Of a stretch of DNA of 39,934 nucleotides, positions 1 to 7,545 are shown piece by piece. The notes below the pieces were generated by a model. It was not told the origin of the DNA. It saw nothing but the letters and a program-made list of their open reading frames with translations, and made no database searches. This DNA comes from Clostridiales bacterium (GTDB lineage Bacteria > Bacillota > Clostridia > Lachnospirales > Lachnospiraceae). Location of the stretch: contig JAJPZY010000146.1 in assembly GCA_021204085.1 (NCBI GenBank), positions 1 to 39,934 of the forward strand. Direction: 5' to 3'. The translations under genes and the position numbers were made by a program. Numbering within the stretch: the stretch's first letter is position 1; each line of letters opens with the position of its first letter.

Positions 1-139
1 GATATTTTTAGTCCAATCCGGATGATGCTAAGCTGTCATGAATAATTCGGGTTTAATGGAAAAATTTTTCCTTATTTTGTATATTTTTACTTGCGTTGAG
101 AAAAAAAGTAAGTTAATATGAATTAGGAGACGTTTTTCA

Positions 140-169
140 ATGGCATTACAAACAGGGAGACGAGCATGA
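140..169 (+). CDS. Possible 9-codon leader ORF overlapping the mgsA start
   Basis: A short reading frame, ATG to TGA, encodes MALQTGRRA and stops inside the start of the next gene: its last codons share ATGA with the mgsA start at 166. An AGGAG lies at 124-128, about 11 nt upstream of its ATG. The arrangement would allow translational coupling to mgsA. Such short frames also arise by chance and no homology can be judged, so this is a candidate only. Confidence 0.25.
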   Translation: MALQTGRRA

Positions 170-561
170 ATATTGGACTGATTGCACATGAGTCGAAAAA
201 GAAGCTTATGCAGAACTTCTGCATTGCATACCGGGGAATCCTCGGGAGAAATACCTTGTATGCGACAGGTACCACGGGTAGGCTGATTGAAGAAGTTACG
301 AATATGTCTGTGCATAAGTATCTGCCCGGTCATCTGGGCGGCGTACAGCAGCTGAGTGCGGATATTGAGAGCAATATTATTGATCTGGTGATTTTTCTGA
401 GTGATCCGATGTCTACGAACTCGCGGGATATCGCGATTGCCAACATACAGAAACAGTGTGATCTCCACAATATTCCGATGGCTACGAATCTTGCGACCGC
501 TGAGATTCTTGTGCTTGCGTTAGACCGCGGCGATCTTGACTGGCGCGAGATGTATAAGTAG
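166..561 (+). CDS. mgsA: Methylglyoxal synthase family protein (divergent active site)
   Basis: The 131-residue protein matches methylglyoxal synthase (dihydroxyacetone phosphate to methylglyoxal plus phosphate, a cytoplasmic bypass of lower glycolysis). It is shorter than the 152-residue E. coli enzyme. Conserved features are the phosphate-loop motif ATGTTG (residues 33-38), the GG.QQ segment (58-62), the DP pair (80-81) and ATNLATAE (106-113). The start ATG follows GGGAG and overlaps a possible leader ORF. Oddly, the residue aligned with E. coli catalytic Asp71 (GGDQQ) is Val60, and the His98 region (PHDPD) is replaced by a shorter NSRD stretch. The family assignment is firm. Activity as a methylglyoxal synthase is uncertain; it may be a clade-specific variant or a paralogue with another role. 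Confidence 0.8.
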   Translation: MNIGLIAHESKKKLMQNFCIAYRGILGRNTLYATGTTGRLIEEVTNMSVHKYLPGHLGGVQQLSADIESNIIDLVIFLSDPMSTNSRDIAIANIQKQCDLHNIPMATNLATAEILVLALDRGDLDWREMYK

Positions 562-611
562 CATCGGGACTGATGGAAAAAGTAATGAATTCTTAAAGAT
601 TTTCCGTTTGA

Positions 612-686
612 ACTGTGATATTATGAGCGTAAGCGGATTTATGCAAGGCTGAGAGCCGGGGCTCTCAAACGATCACTGTGATATTA
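612..686 (+). repeat. Two direct copies of ACTGTGATATTA upstream of the deacetylase
   Basis: The 12-mer ACTGTGATATTA occurs at 612-623 and again at 675-686, 63 bp apart, in the gap between mgsA and the deacetylase gene. Between them is a small palindrome, GAGAGCC/GGCTCTC (651-657/660-666), without a U-run. The first copy contains a -10-like TATTAT (619-624), but no good -35 lies 17 bp upstream. The copies could be regulator half-sites or chance. Confidence 0.4.
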
Positions 687-705
687 CTAAGGATGGAAAT
701 CAGAT

Positions 706-2182
706 ATGAGAGAGGCAAAAGAGACAAAGGGCAGATTGGCGCAGAGCGTAACAAACCGTTTCCTCTGGTTGGGTGGTTTGTTCGCCATTGTGCTGGTCTG
801 CCTGTTTTTTTGCGTTGCATGGCCTCGAATCTGTGAGAAGCCGACGATTCGTCTGAACGGAGAGGCAAAGATGACTGTGGCGGCCGGCAGTATATTTCGG
901 GATGAAGGCGCTACTGCCCGGCTGTTCAGAGAGAAGATTGATGATCGTGTTTATGTGACCGGTGAGGTGGATACCTCCGCGCCAGGCACCTATGAACTGA
1001 CTTATAGTGTGGACGGCCGTTTTAAGACCTACTCGGTGACCCGTGTGGTGGTCGTGGAGGATCAGACGGCACCGCAGCTTGTTTTAAATGGGGACTCCGC
1101 GGTGAAAGTGGATGAGATTGACGCTTACGAGGATCCTGGGGCAACGGCCGAGGATAACTATGACGGAGATCTGACGGAGCAGATTTCGGTAAAAAAGAAA
1201 AAGACCGGCGACTATACCTGGGAAGTGACTTACATGGTGGCGGATCAGGCGGGGAATGAGTCGACGGCTGTCCGGGAAGTGATTCTCCGCGATCAGACGG
1301 CGCCGGAAGTTACTTTAAAGGGGAAGGATTCTGTCACGATCAAAGAGCGTGAAAAGTTTAAAGATCCCGGTGCAAAAGCCAGAGATGACAGAGACGGGGA
1401 TCTGACGGACTCTGTTTCTGTCGAGGGATATGTTGATATTTACCGGCCGGGGACATACTCGGTCACTTATACAGCGACGGATGCGGAGGGCAATCAGGGA
1501 CAGGCTGTCCGTACGGTTACGGTGGAACGGGTACATAACAATCCGAAGAACGCAATCTACCTCACATTTGACGATGGACCGAGTTCGGATGTAACGGAGG
1601 AGATCCTGGATATTCTTGCGGAAAACGGGATCCAGGCAACATTTTTTATCTGTGATTATGATAAATCCACACTGCCGTTGATAAAACGCATGATCGATGA
1701 GGGGCATACGGTCGGAATTCACGGTTATTCCCACGACTATGCTGAAATTTACGATTCTACAGAGGATTTTATGAATAACATTTATACTCTGCGGGATAAA
1801 TTAAAAGAAGATACCGGATATGAAGCATTCTGCATTCGTTTTCCGGGCGGCAGCGGCAATTCCGTCAGTGCAGAATACACAGATGGGATCATGACGGATC
1901 TGGTGCAGATGGTGACAGATGATAATCTGATGTATGTGGACTGGAATGTTTCCTCCGGAGACGCAGAGGGGCAGCATGTTCCCTCAGAGGAGATTCTCGA
2001 AAATGTAACATCCGAGCTGCAGAAAGATCAGACCAATATAGTGTTGATGCATGATACTTCCGCAAAAAAAGTCGACGGCTGACGCGTTGCAGGATATTAT
2101 TGATTATGGACTGGAGAATGGATATCATTTCTATTCGATTCAGGAGGATACCGTGCCGATTCATCAGGCGCTGGCGAACTGA
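706..2182 (+). pseudogene. Polysaccharide deacetylase with Ig-like repeats, frameshifted near the 3' end
   Basis: This encodes a membrane-anchored, extracellular NodB-type deacetylase. The order is an N-terminal membrane segment (about residues 20-38), three Ig-like DUF5011-type repeats (about 45-275) and a NodB domain from about 283. The NodB domain shows TFDDGP and the metal-binding HGYSH motif. Substrate is probably peptidoglycan or another N-acetylated cell-wall polymer. The reading frame stops at 2080-2082 directly after an A7 run (2064-2070). Removing one A restores a continuous frame of 36 more residues (ending HQALAN) to the stop at 2180-2182, which completes the usual C-terminus. Corrected length is about 491 residues. 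The extra A may be a real mutation, phase variation or a sequencing error. The loss is small, so the protein might remain partly functional. Confidence 0.85.
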
Positions 2183-2235
2183 GATTTATTTGAGATACAG
2201 CCGACATATATTTTATATCAGTATGGAGATTGACA

Positions 2236-4182
2236 ATGAAACAATTGCTGGTTTATCTGAAGGATTATAAAAAAGAGAGTATACTGGCTCCGCTGTTCAA
2301 GCTGTTAGAGGCAACACTGGAGCTTTTTGTCCCTCTGGTGGTCGCTGCAATCATTGACGTGGGAATTGCGGGCGGCGATACCGGCTATATCCTGCGGATG
2401 GTGGGAATCCTGGTGCTTCTGGCGGCAGTGGGGCTTGCCTTTTCCGTGGTGGCTCAGTATTTTGCCGCAAAGGCATCGGTTCTTTTTGTGAAAAAGCTTC
2501 GGGAGGTTCTGTTTGCCCATATCCAGAAGCTTTCCTATGCGGAGCTTGACACGCAGGGTACGTCTACGCTGATCACACGTCTTACGAGTGATATGAATCA
2601 GGTGCAGTCGGGATTAAATCTGACACTGCGCCTGCTTTTGCGTTCTCCTTTTGTTGTGCTCGGTGCCATGGTGATGGCGTTCACCGTTGACCGGAAAGCG
2701 GCAATGGTATTTGTGGTAGATATTCCTGCGCTGGCAGTCGTGATTTTCGGTATCATGCTTGCCAGTATTCCTCTGTATCGGAAAGTGCAGAACCGTCTGG
2801 ACGGCGTGTTATCCATGACGCGAGAGAATCTGACCGGTGTGCGGGTGTTGCGCGCGTTTTGTATGGAGGAGAAGCAGGTCAGCGAATTCAAGGAGAAAAA
2901 CCAGCAGCTGACAGATACACAGAAGTTTGTCGGCCGCATCTCCGCGCTTTTAAATCCGGCGACTTATGTGATTGTCAATGCGGCGATTATTGCTTTGATT
3001 TGGGTGGGGGCGATCCGCGTGGATATGGGAATTTTGACGCAGGGGGCTGTTGTCGCCCTTTATAACTATATGGCACAGATACTGACAGAACTGATCAAGC
3101 TGGCGAATCTGATCATTAATATCACGCGGTCGATCGCCTGCGGGAATCGGATTCAGGCAGTGCTGGAGGTGGAACCGACGGTGACAGACGGGAAGAGTAC
3201 AGAAAAAGTATCCGGTCAGAAGATTCCGAAAGAGAGACAGTCAGGAGTGGATGAAATGCCACGGGAAGAGTCCGGTAAAACCGGCAGGAACGACAGGGGC
3301 AGGGATGCCGCGGGTACGCCGGCGGTCGAGTTTCGGCACGCCAGTCTCCGCTACCCGAATGCTTCCGGGGAAGCCCTGACAGACATTCATTTTTCTGTAA
3401 AAGCCGGGGAAACGGTCGGAATTATCGGCGGTACAGGTTCCGGAAAGTCTTCTTTGGTGAACCTGATTCCGCGGTTTTATGATTGCGAGCAGGGAATGGT
3501 ACTGGTGGATGGCACGGATGTGAGAGCGTATGCTTTAAAAGAGCTTCGGGCAAAAGTCGGTGTTGTACCGCAGAAAGCGGTGCTTTTTGCCGGAACCATC
3601 CGTGAAAACCTGCAGTGGGGCAAAAAGAACGCCACAGAGGAAGAGATGCGGGCAGCGCTGGCAACGGCTCAGATATCGGAAATTATTGATAAAAAGGAAA
3701 ACGGTCTCGACAGTCTGGTGGAACAGGGCGGCCGAAACTTTTCCGGAGGCCAGCGGCAGCGGCTGACCATCGCCCGGGCACTGATTCGCCAGCCGGAGAT
3801 CCTGATTCTGGACGACAGCTCCTCCGCGCTTGATTATGCCACGGATGCGGCGCTGCGCAGGGCAATTGCGTCTATGGAACCGCGGCCGACGCTTTTCCTT
3901 GTTTCTCAGCGGACGTCCTCTATCCGGCATGCGGATCAGATTGTAGTGCTGGATGACGGGCAGATCGTGGGAATCGGAACACATGATGAATTACTGCAGG
4001 GATGCAGGGTATACAGGGAGATTTATGAATCCCAGTTCCATAAAGCGGAAGCGGCTGATGATACAGAGCATACAGCCGCGGATGGAGATACAAAAGAGAC
4101 CGGTACGCAGTTGGAAACCGGCAGGAGATCTGACGATGATGCCGGCAGTTGCGGCACAGGAAGGGAGGTGCCGGCTGTATGA
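2236..4182 (+). CDS. ABC exporter half-transporter, degenerate-site subunit
   Basis: This 648-residue protein has an N-terminal six-helix exporter domain and a C-terminal nucleotide-binding domain (NBD). Walker A is GGTGSGKSS (about 397-405) and the signature is FSGGQRQR (about 502). Walker B is ILILDDSSSALD with Asp instead of the catalytic Glu, and the H-loop reads VSQRTS with Gln (about 558) instead of His. This marks the degenerate half of heterodimeric exporters of the LmrCD, BmrCD and TM287/288 type. About 45 hydrophilic residues separate the two domains, and a further charged tail follows the NBD. The ATG at 2236 is preferred over a TTG at 2230 because GGAG lies 7 nt upstream. It overlaps the next gene by ATGA, so the pair is co-translated. 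Likely role: drug, lipid or peptide export; the substrate is unknown. Confidence 0.9.
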   Translation: MKQLLVYLKDYKKESILAPLFKLLEATLELFVPLVVAAIIDVGIAGGDTGYILRMVGILVLLAAVGLAFSVVAQYFAAKASVLFVKKLREVLFAHIQKLSYAELDTQGTSTLITRLTSDMNQVQSGLNLTLRLLLRSPFVVLGAMVMAFTVDRKAAMVFVVDIPALAVVIFGIMLASIPLYRKVQNRLDGVLSMTRENLTGVRVLRAFCMEEKQVSEFKEKNQQLTDTQKFVGRISALLNPATYVIVNAAIIALIWVGAIRVDMGILTQGAVVALYNYMAQILTELIKLANLIINITRSIACGNRIQAVLEVEPTVTDGKSTEKVSGQKIPKERQSGVDEMPREESGKTGRNDRGRDAAGTPAVEFRHASLRYPNASGEALTDIHFSVKAGETVGIIGGTGSGKSSLVNLIPRFYDCEQGMVLVDGTDVRAYALKELRAKVGVVPQKAVLFAGTIRENLQWGKKNATEEEMRAALATAQISEIIDKKENGLDSLVEQGGRNFSGGQRQRLTIARALIRQPEILILDDSSSALDYATDAALRRAIASMEPRPTLFLVSQRTSSIRHADQIVVLDDGQIVGIGTHDELLQGCRVYREIYESQFHKAEAADDTEHTAADGDTKETGTQLETGRRSDDDAGSCGTGREVPAV

Positions 4183-5927
4183 GAGAGAAAAAGGGCAGGA
4201 ACGGCACCCTGCGAAAAGTGCTGCAGTATATCAGTGTATATAAGTTCTGGATTGTGTTTTCTATCATCCTGGCGGCAGTGACGGTTGCTTTGACATTATA
4301 TATTCCCATATTGGTGGGGCGTGCGATCGATCTGATCGTTGAGCAGGGACTGGTAGATTTTGAAGGCATTTTTCAGATCCTGATCCAGATCGGTATTGTC
4401 GCAACGATAACAGCAATCCTCCAGTGGATAATGAATACTATTAACAATAAAGTGACTTACCAGGTCGTCCGGGATGTGCGGAATCAGGCATTTGAAAAGA
4501 TTCAGATTCTGCCGCTGAAGTTTCTGGACAGCCATGCATATGGCGGCATTGTCAGCCGTGTGATCGCAGATGTGGATCAGTTTGCGGATGGTCTGCTGAT
4601 GGGATTTACACAGCTGTTTACCGGTGTCGTGACGATCGTGGGAACGTTGATTTTTATGCTGACGATTCACCCGCTGATCACACTGGTAGTAGTGGGATTG
4701 ACGCCGTTATCTCTGCTGGTCGCAAGGTTTATCGCGAAGCACACCTATGATATGTTTAAATTGCAGTCGGAGACGCGCGCGGAGCAGACGGCACTTATCG
4801 ATGAGATGGTCGGCAATCAGAAAGTCGTGCAGGCGTTTTCTTATGAAGACGATGCGCAGGAGCGGTTTAACGAAATTAACGACCGCCTGGGAGAATGCTC
4901 TCTGCGTGCGACATTTTTTTCCTCCCTGACCAATCCGAGCACGCGTTTTGTCAACAGTATCGTCTATGCGGGCGTCGCGCTGACGGGTGCATTGGCGGTG
5001 ATTTCCGGCGGAATGACGGTCGGTGGCCTATCCGCTTTCTTAAGTTATGCAAACCAGTATACGAAGCCGTTCAATGAGATTTCAGGCGTGATCACGGAGC
5101 TGCAAAACGCGCTTGCCTGTGCGGCGCGTATTTTTGAACTGATCGAGGAAGAACCGCAGATCCCGGATGATAAGGATGCGGCGGAACTGAATCAGATTGA
5201 GGGACATGTGAAACTTCAAAATGTGGATTTCTCCTATGATCCGGCGCAGCACCTGATCGAAGAGCTGAATCTGGATGTTAAGCCCGGACAGCGCATCGCG
5301 ATCGTAGGCCCTACCGGTTGCGGGAAAACCACACTGATCAACCTGCTGATGCGGTTTTACGATGTAGACGGCGGCAGCATCACGGTAGAAGAGTACGATA
5401 TCCGCCGCCTGACCAGAAAAAGCCTGCGAAGACATTACGGCATGGTGCTGCAGGATACATGGCTGTTTTCCGGTACCATTCGGGAAAATATCCGGATGGG
5501 CAGGCCGGACGCTACGGATGAGGAGGTCGAGACAGTCGCGAAAGCTTCTTACGCCCACGGTTTTATCCGAAGACTTCCGCAGGGGTATGATACCGTCATC
5601 GGCGAGGACGGCGGCAGCCTCTCCCAGGGACAGAAGCAGCTCATATCCATCGCGCGCGTCATGCTCTGCCATCCGCCAATGCTGATCCTCGACGAGGCCA
5701 CGTCCTCTATCGATACGCGGACGGAGATCCGCATTCAGGACGCCTTTGAAAAGCTCATGCGCGGCCGCACCAGCTTCATTGTGGCACACCGCCTCTCCAC
5801 TATCCAGAACGCAGACCGTATTCTCGTCATGCGGGACGGACAAATCATCGAGCAGGGCACACACGAGGAGCTGCTGGAGCAGGGAGGATTTTACCATAAA
5901 CTATATTTAAGTCAATTCGAAGCATAA
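4179..5927 (+). CDS. ABC exporter half-transporter, canonical-site subunit
   Basis: The 582-residue protein is the partner of the gene upstream. It has an exporter transmembrane domain (residues about 15-320) and an NBD with canonical GPTGCGKTT Walker A, LSQGQKQL signature, LILDEATSSID Walker B with catalytic Glu, and VAHRLSTI H-loop. With the degenerate partner it should form one consensus ATP site and one degenerate site. The ATG at 4179 overlaps the preceding TGA (ATGA) and has AGGGAGG about 9 nt upstream; an earlier TTG at 4149 lacks such a site. Substrate is not predictable from sequence. Confidence 0.92.
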   Translation: MREKKGRNGTLRKVLQYISVYKFWIVFSIILAAVTVALTLYIPILVGRAIDLIVEQGLVDFEGIFQILIQIGIVATITAILQWIMNTINNKVTYQVVRDVRNQAFEKIQILPLKFLDSHAYGGIVSRVIADVDQFADGLLMGFTQLFTGVVTIVGTLIFMLTIHPLITLVVVGLTPLSLLVARFIAKHTYDMFKLQSETRAEQTALIDEMVGNQKVVQAFSYEDDAQERFNEINDRLGECSLRATFFSSLTNPSTRFVNSIVYAGVALTGALAVISGGMTVGGLSAFLSYANQYTKPFNEISGVITELQNALACAARIFELIEEEPQIPDDKDAAELNQIEGHVKLQNVDFSYDPAQHLIEELNLDVKPGQRIAIVGPTGCGKTTLINLLMRFYDVDGGSITVEEYDIRRLTRKSLRRHYGMVLQDTWLFSGTIRENIRMGRPDATDEEVETVAKASYAHGFIRRLPQGYDTVIGEDGGSLSQGQKQLISIARVMLCHPPMLILDEATSSIDTRTEIRIQDAFEKLMRGRTSFIVAHRLSTIQNADRILVMRDGQIIEQGTHEELLEQGGFYHKLYLSQFEA

Positions 5928-5999
5928 AGTGAACGAAAGGCTCTCGAATGGGCTTTGTGGAGTTTATATATAATTTATGCAGCTAATATGTTCAGGTAG

Positions 6000-6034
6000 G
6001 ATGCTTCAGGTATCCTGCTGACACCTGAGGCATC
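6000..6034 (+). terminator. Hairpin after the ABC transporter pair
   Basis: A 12-bp inverted repeat GATGCTTCAGGT / ACCTGAGGCATC (6000-6011 / 6023-6034, one G-T pair) with an 11-nt loop lies 73 bp after the transporter stop codon. No run of T follows, so it is a weak candidate for an intrinsic terminator; it may instead stabilise the 3' end of the message. Confidence 0.4.
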
Positions 6035-6200
6035 CGTCATATACATTATAGCGAATTTAGCATTTTTACAGAAACAAACCGCCGAAATAATGTATAATAT
6101 TCCCAAAGCGACAGATGATATTATGGGCGGAACAAGATGTCTGTGTCTAAATTTTATAAAACTTTTGCTTTTTGGTTATTGATATTTAATAAAAATCACG

Positions 6201-6224
6201 ATTGTATTTTTTTGAGTACAAAAC
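6201..6224. promoter_or_regulatory. Upstream copy of a palindromic element (candidate operator 1)
   Basis: The sequence ATTGTATTTTTTTGAGTACA is nearly identical to the element at 6259-6280, 58 bp downstream. This copy is an imperfect palindrome (TTGTA/TACAA arms). It sits just upstream of the candidate -35 box of the V-ATPase operon, where an activator or repressor dimer could bind. Confidence 0.45.
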
Positions 6225-6226
6225 GC

Positions 6227-6255
6227 TTGCATAATCCTTTGATTTGGGGTATCCT
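6227..6255 (+). promoter_or_regulatory. Candidate promoter of the V-ATPase operon
   Basis: TTGCAT (6227-6232) and TATCCT (6250-6255) are separated by 17 bp. The match to consensus is modest, but the pair lies exactly between the two repeated palindromic elements, and the predicted start would fall inside the second element. This gives a leader of about 120 nt before the subunit E gene. An alternative weaker AT-rich promoter may lie at 6318-6360. Confidence 0.4.
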
Positions 6256-6258
6256 GAC

Positions 6259-6280
6259 ATTGTATTTTTTTGAATACAAT
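6259..6280. promoter_or_regulatory. Downstream palindromic element (candidate operator 2)
   Basis: ATTGTATT (6259-6266) and AATACAAT (6273-6280) form a perfect 8-bp inverted repeat around a 6-nt centre. It overlaps the predicted transcription start of the V-ATPase operon. The near copy at 6201 suggests cooperative or looping control by one DNA-binding protein. No regulator gene is adjacent. Confidence 0.5.
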
Positions 6281-6381
6281 CCATGCGGATATATACACAT
6301 GGGATAATTGAAGAAAACGTTGATTATGGCATGAGCCTGATAATCGTTTTAAATATATATAACAGATAGGAGAATGGTTGT

Positions 6382-6996
6382 ATGGAAATTGCATTACAAG
6401 AGTTGATCGACAAGATCAAAAGCGACGGAGTTGGCGCCGGTGAAAAAGAAGCCGCTGCCAGAATCGATGATGCAAATGCCACGGCCGAGAAGATCATTGC
6501 AGATGCAAAAGCGGAAGAAGCCAGACTTATGGCGGAAGCCCGCGATGAGAATGATCGTCTGGTCAGGGCAAGCGAAGATGCGATCCGTCAGGCAGGGCGC
6601 AACCAGCTGATCTCATTCCGTGACAGCGTTACCAGGGAACTGGACGTTTTGATCGGTGATGCGGTTGCGGAAAGTTATTCCAAAGAAACACTCTTGGCAC
6701 TGATTCCGAAGGTTGTTGAAGAGTGGGCCAAGAATCCCGACACCGACGATATTGAGGTGCTGATGAGCAGTGATGATCTTGCTGCCATCGAAGGGAACCT
6801 GATGGCAGCGCTTAAGAAGAAGATTAGCGCCGGCGTCACACTCAAGGCCGATGACAGTGTGGACAGCGGATTCCGTATTGCCGCAAAAGGCGGTTCCGCA
6901 TACTATGATTACTCTGCGGAAGCGGTAGCAGATCTGCTTTCAAAGTATTTGAATCCGCGGGTAGCATCACTGATGAAAGAGGCTTCGAAGGCATGA
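6382..6996 (+). CDS. atpE: V/A-type ATPase subunit E (peripheral stalk)
   Basis: The 204-residue protein starts with a long charged, Ala-rich helical region (residues about 15-75, with EEARLMAEARDEN) and ends in a compact mixed domain, the usual plan of V-type ATPase subunit E. Subunit E forms the peripheral stalk (stator) that holds the A3B3 head on the membrane part. It is the first gene of a seven-gene operon, preceded by a GGAG-type ribosome site. Its last codons overlap the next start (ATGA at 6993). Sequence identity of E subunits is low, so the call rests on coiled-coil shape plus position directly before DUF2764 and subunit A. Confidence 0.85.
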   Translation: MEIALQELIDKIKSDGVGAGEKEAAARIDDANATAEKIIADAKAEEARLMAEARDENDRLVRASEDAIRQAGRNQLISFRDSVTRELDVLIGDAVAESYSKETLLALIPKVVEEWAKNPDTDDIEVLMSSDDLAAIEGNLMAALKKKISAGVTLKADDSVDSGFRIAAKGGSAYYDYSAEAVADLLSKYLNPRVASLMKEASKA

Positions 6997-7544
6997 GTCA
7001 GTATTATCTGATATCTACGCTGCCGGGGCTGGAGCCGTATGACGGAAAAAGCCCGCTTCCGATTACGGAGGAGGCGTTTCATGATACCTGTTCCGATTTC
7101 CTGAATGAAAAAGAGATGGAAATACTGGACGGGATTTCCCTTATTCCGCCGCGGGAGACCCGGCCGACAGGCTCAGAGCTTGTGGATGCGTGGAATTCCG
7201 AGGAGAGACAGCTTCGTCTTGCCCTTGCGGTTGTACGCGCTTCCCATAAGGGAAAGTCATTTCCGACAGACGGTGAGGTTATTTCAGCACCGATGCTTCA
7301 GGTAGCGAATACGGCAGTAGATTTAGGAGATCCTCTTGCGGCTGAGGAATATCTTCAAAACTGCCGGATGGAGACGCTTGACCGCCTCCGGCCGCTCGAC
7401 ATGTTCTGTGAGGATGCGGTATATTGCTACGCAATACGCTTAAAGCTTCTTACAAGGATGCGTCTGTTTGACGAAGAGCGAGGACACAAATCATATCAAA
7501 AAATATATCATTCCATTCTGAATGGAAACAGTCAGGAGAGTTAA
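6993..7544 (+). CDS. DUF2764 protein of the V-ATPase operon (possible C/d-like subunit)
   Basis: The 183-residue soluble protein begins MSQYYLISTLPGLEP, as in the DUF2764 family found between subunits E and A in V-ATPase operons of Chlamydiae, spirochaetes and Bacteroidetes. A helical middle part contains SEERQLRLALAVVRASHKG. The operon carries no recognisable subunit C gene, so this protein may replace the C/d subunit that links rotor and membrane ring. That role is inferred from synteny, not shown. It overlaps the upstream gene by ATGA and its stop is 1 nt before the atpA start. Confidence 0.8.
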   Translation: MSQYYLISTLPGLEPYDGKSPLPITEEAFHDTCSDFLNEKEMEILDGISLIPPRETRPTGSELVDAWNSEERQLRLALAVVRASHKGKSFPTDGEVISAPMLQVANTAVDLGDPLAAEEYLQNCRMETLDRLRPLDMFCEDAVYCYAIRLKLLTRMRLFDEERGHKSYQKIYHSILNGNSQES

Positions 7545-7545
7545 A

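Noticed and set aside
1-45. Open frame entering from the left edge, ending with TAA at 43-45
   Set aside because: Only 14 codons are visible (ending MMLSCHE) and nothing identifies them; it could be the tail of a gene but cannot be supported.
28-468. 146-codon minus-strand frame over mgsA
   Set aside because: It is antisense to a clear mgsA gene, has no family features and no ribosome site; a shadow frame.
2064-2082. Programmed -1 ribosomal frameshift at the A7 run of the deacetylase
   Set aside because: The downstream sense frame needs a +1 (or -2) shift, not -1, and a -1 shift gives no useful continuation. A simple one-base insertion explains it better.
5082-5897. 271-codon minus-strand frame inside the second ABC gene
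   Set aside because: It is antisense to conserved NBD sequence; the apparent length comes from the codon bias of the real gene.
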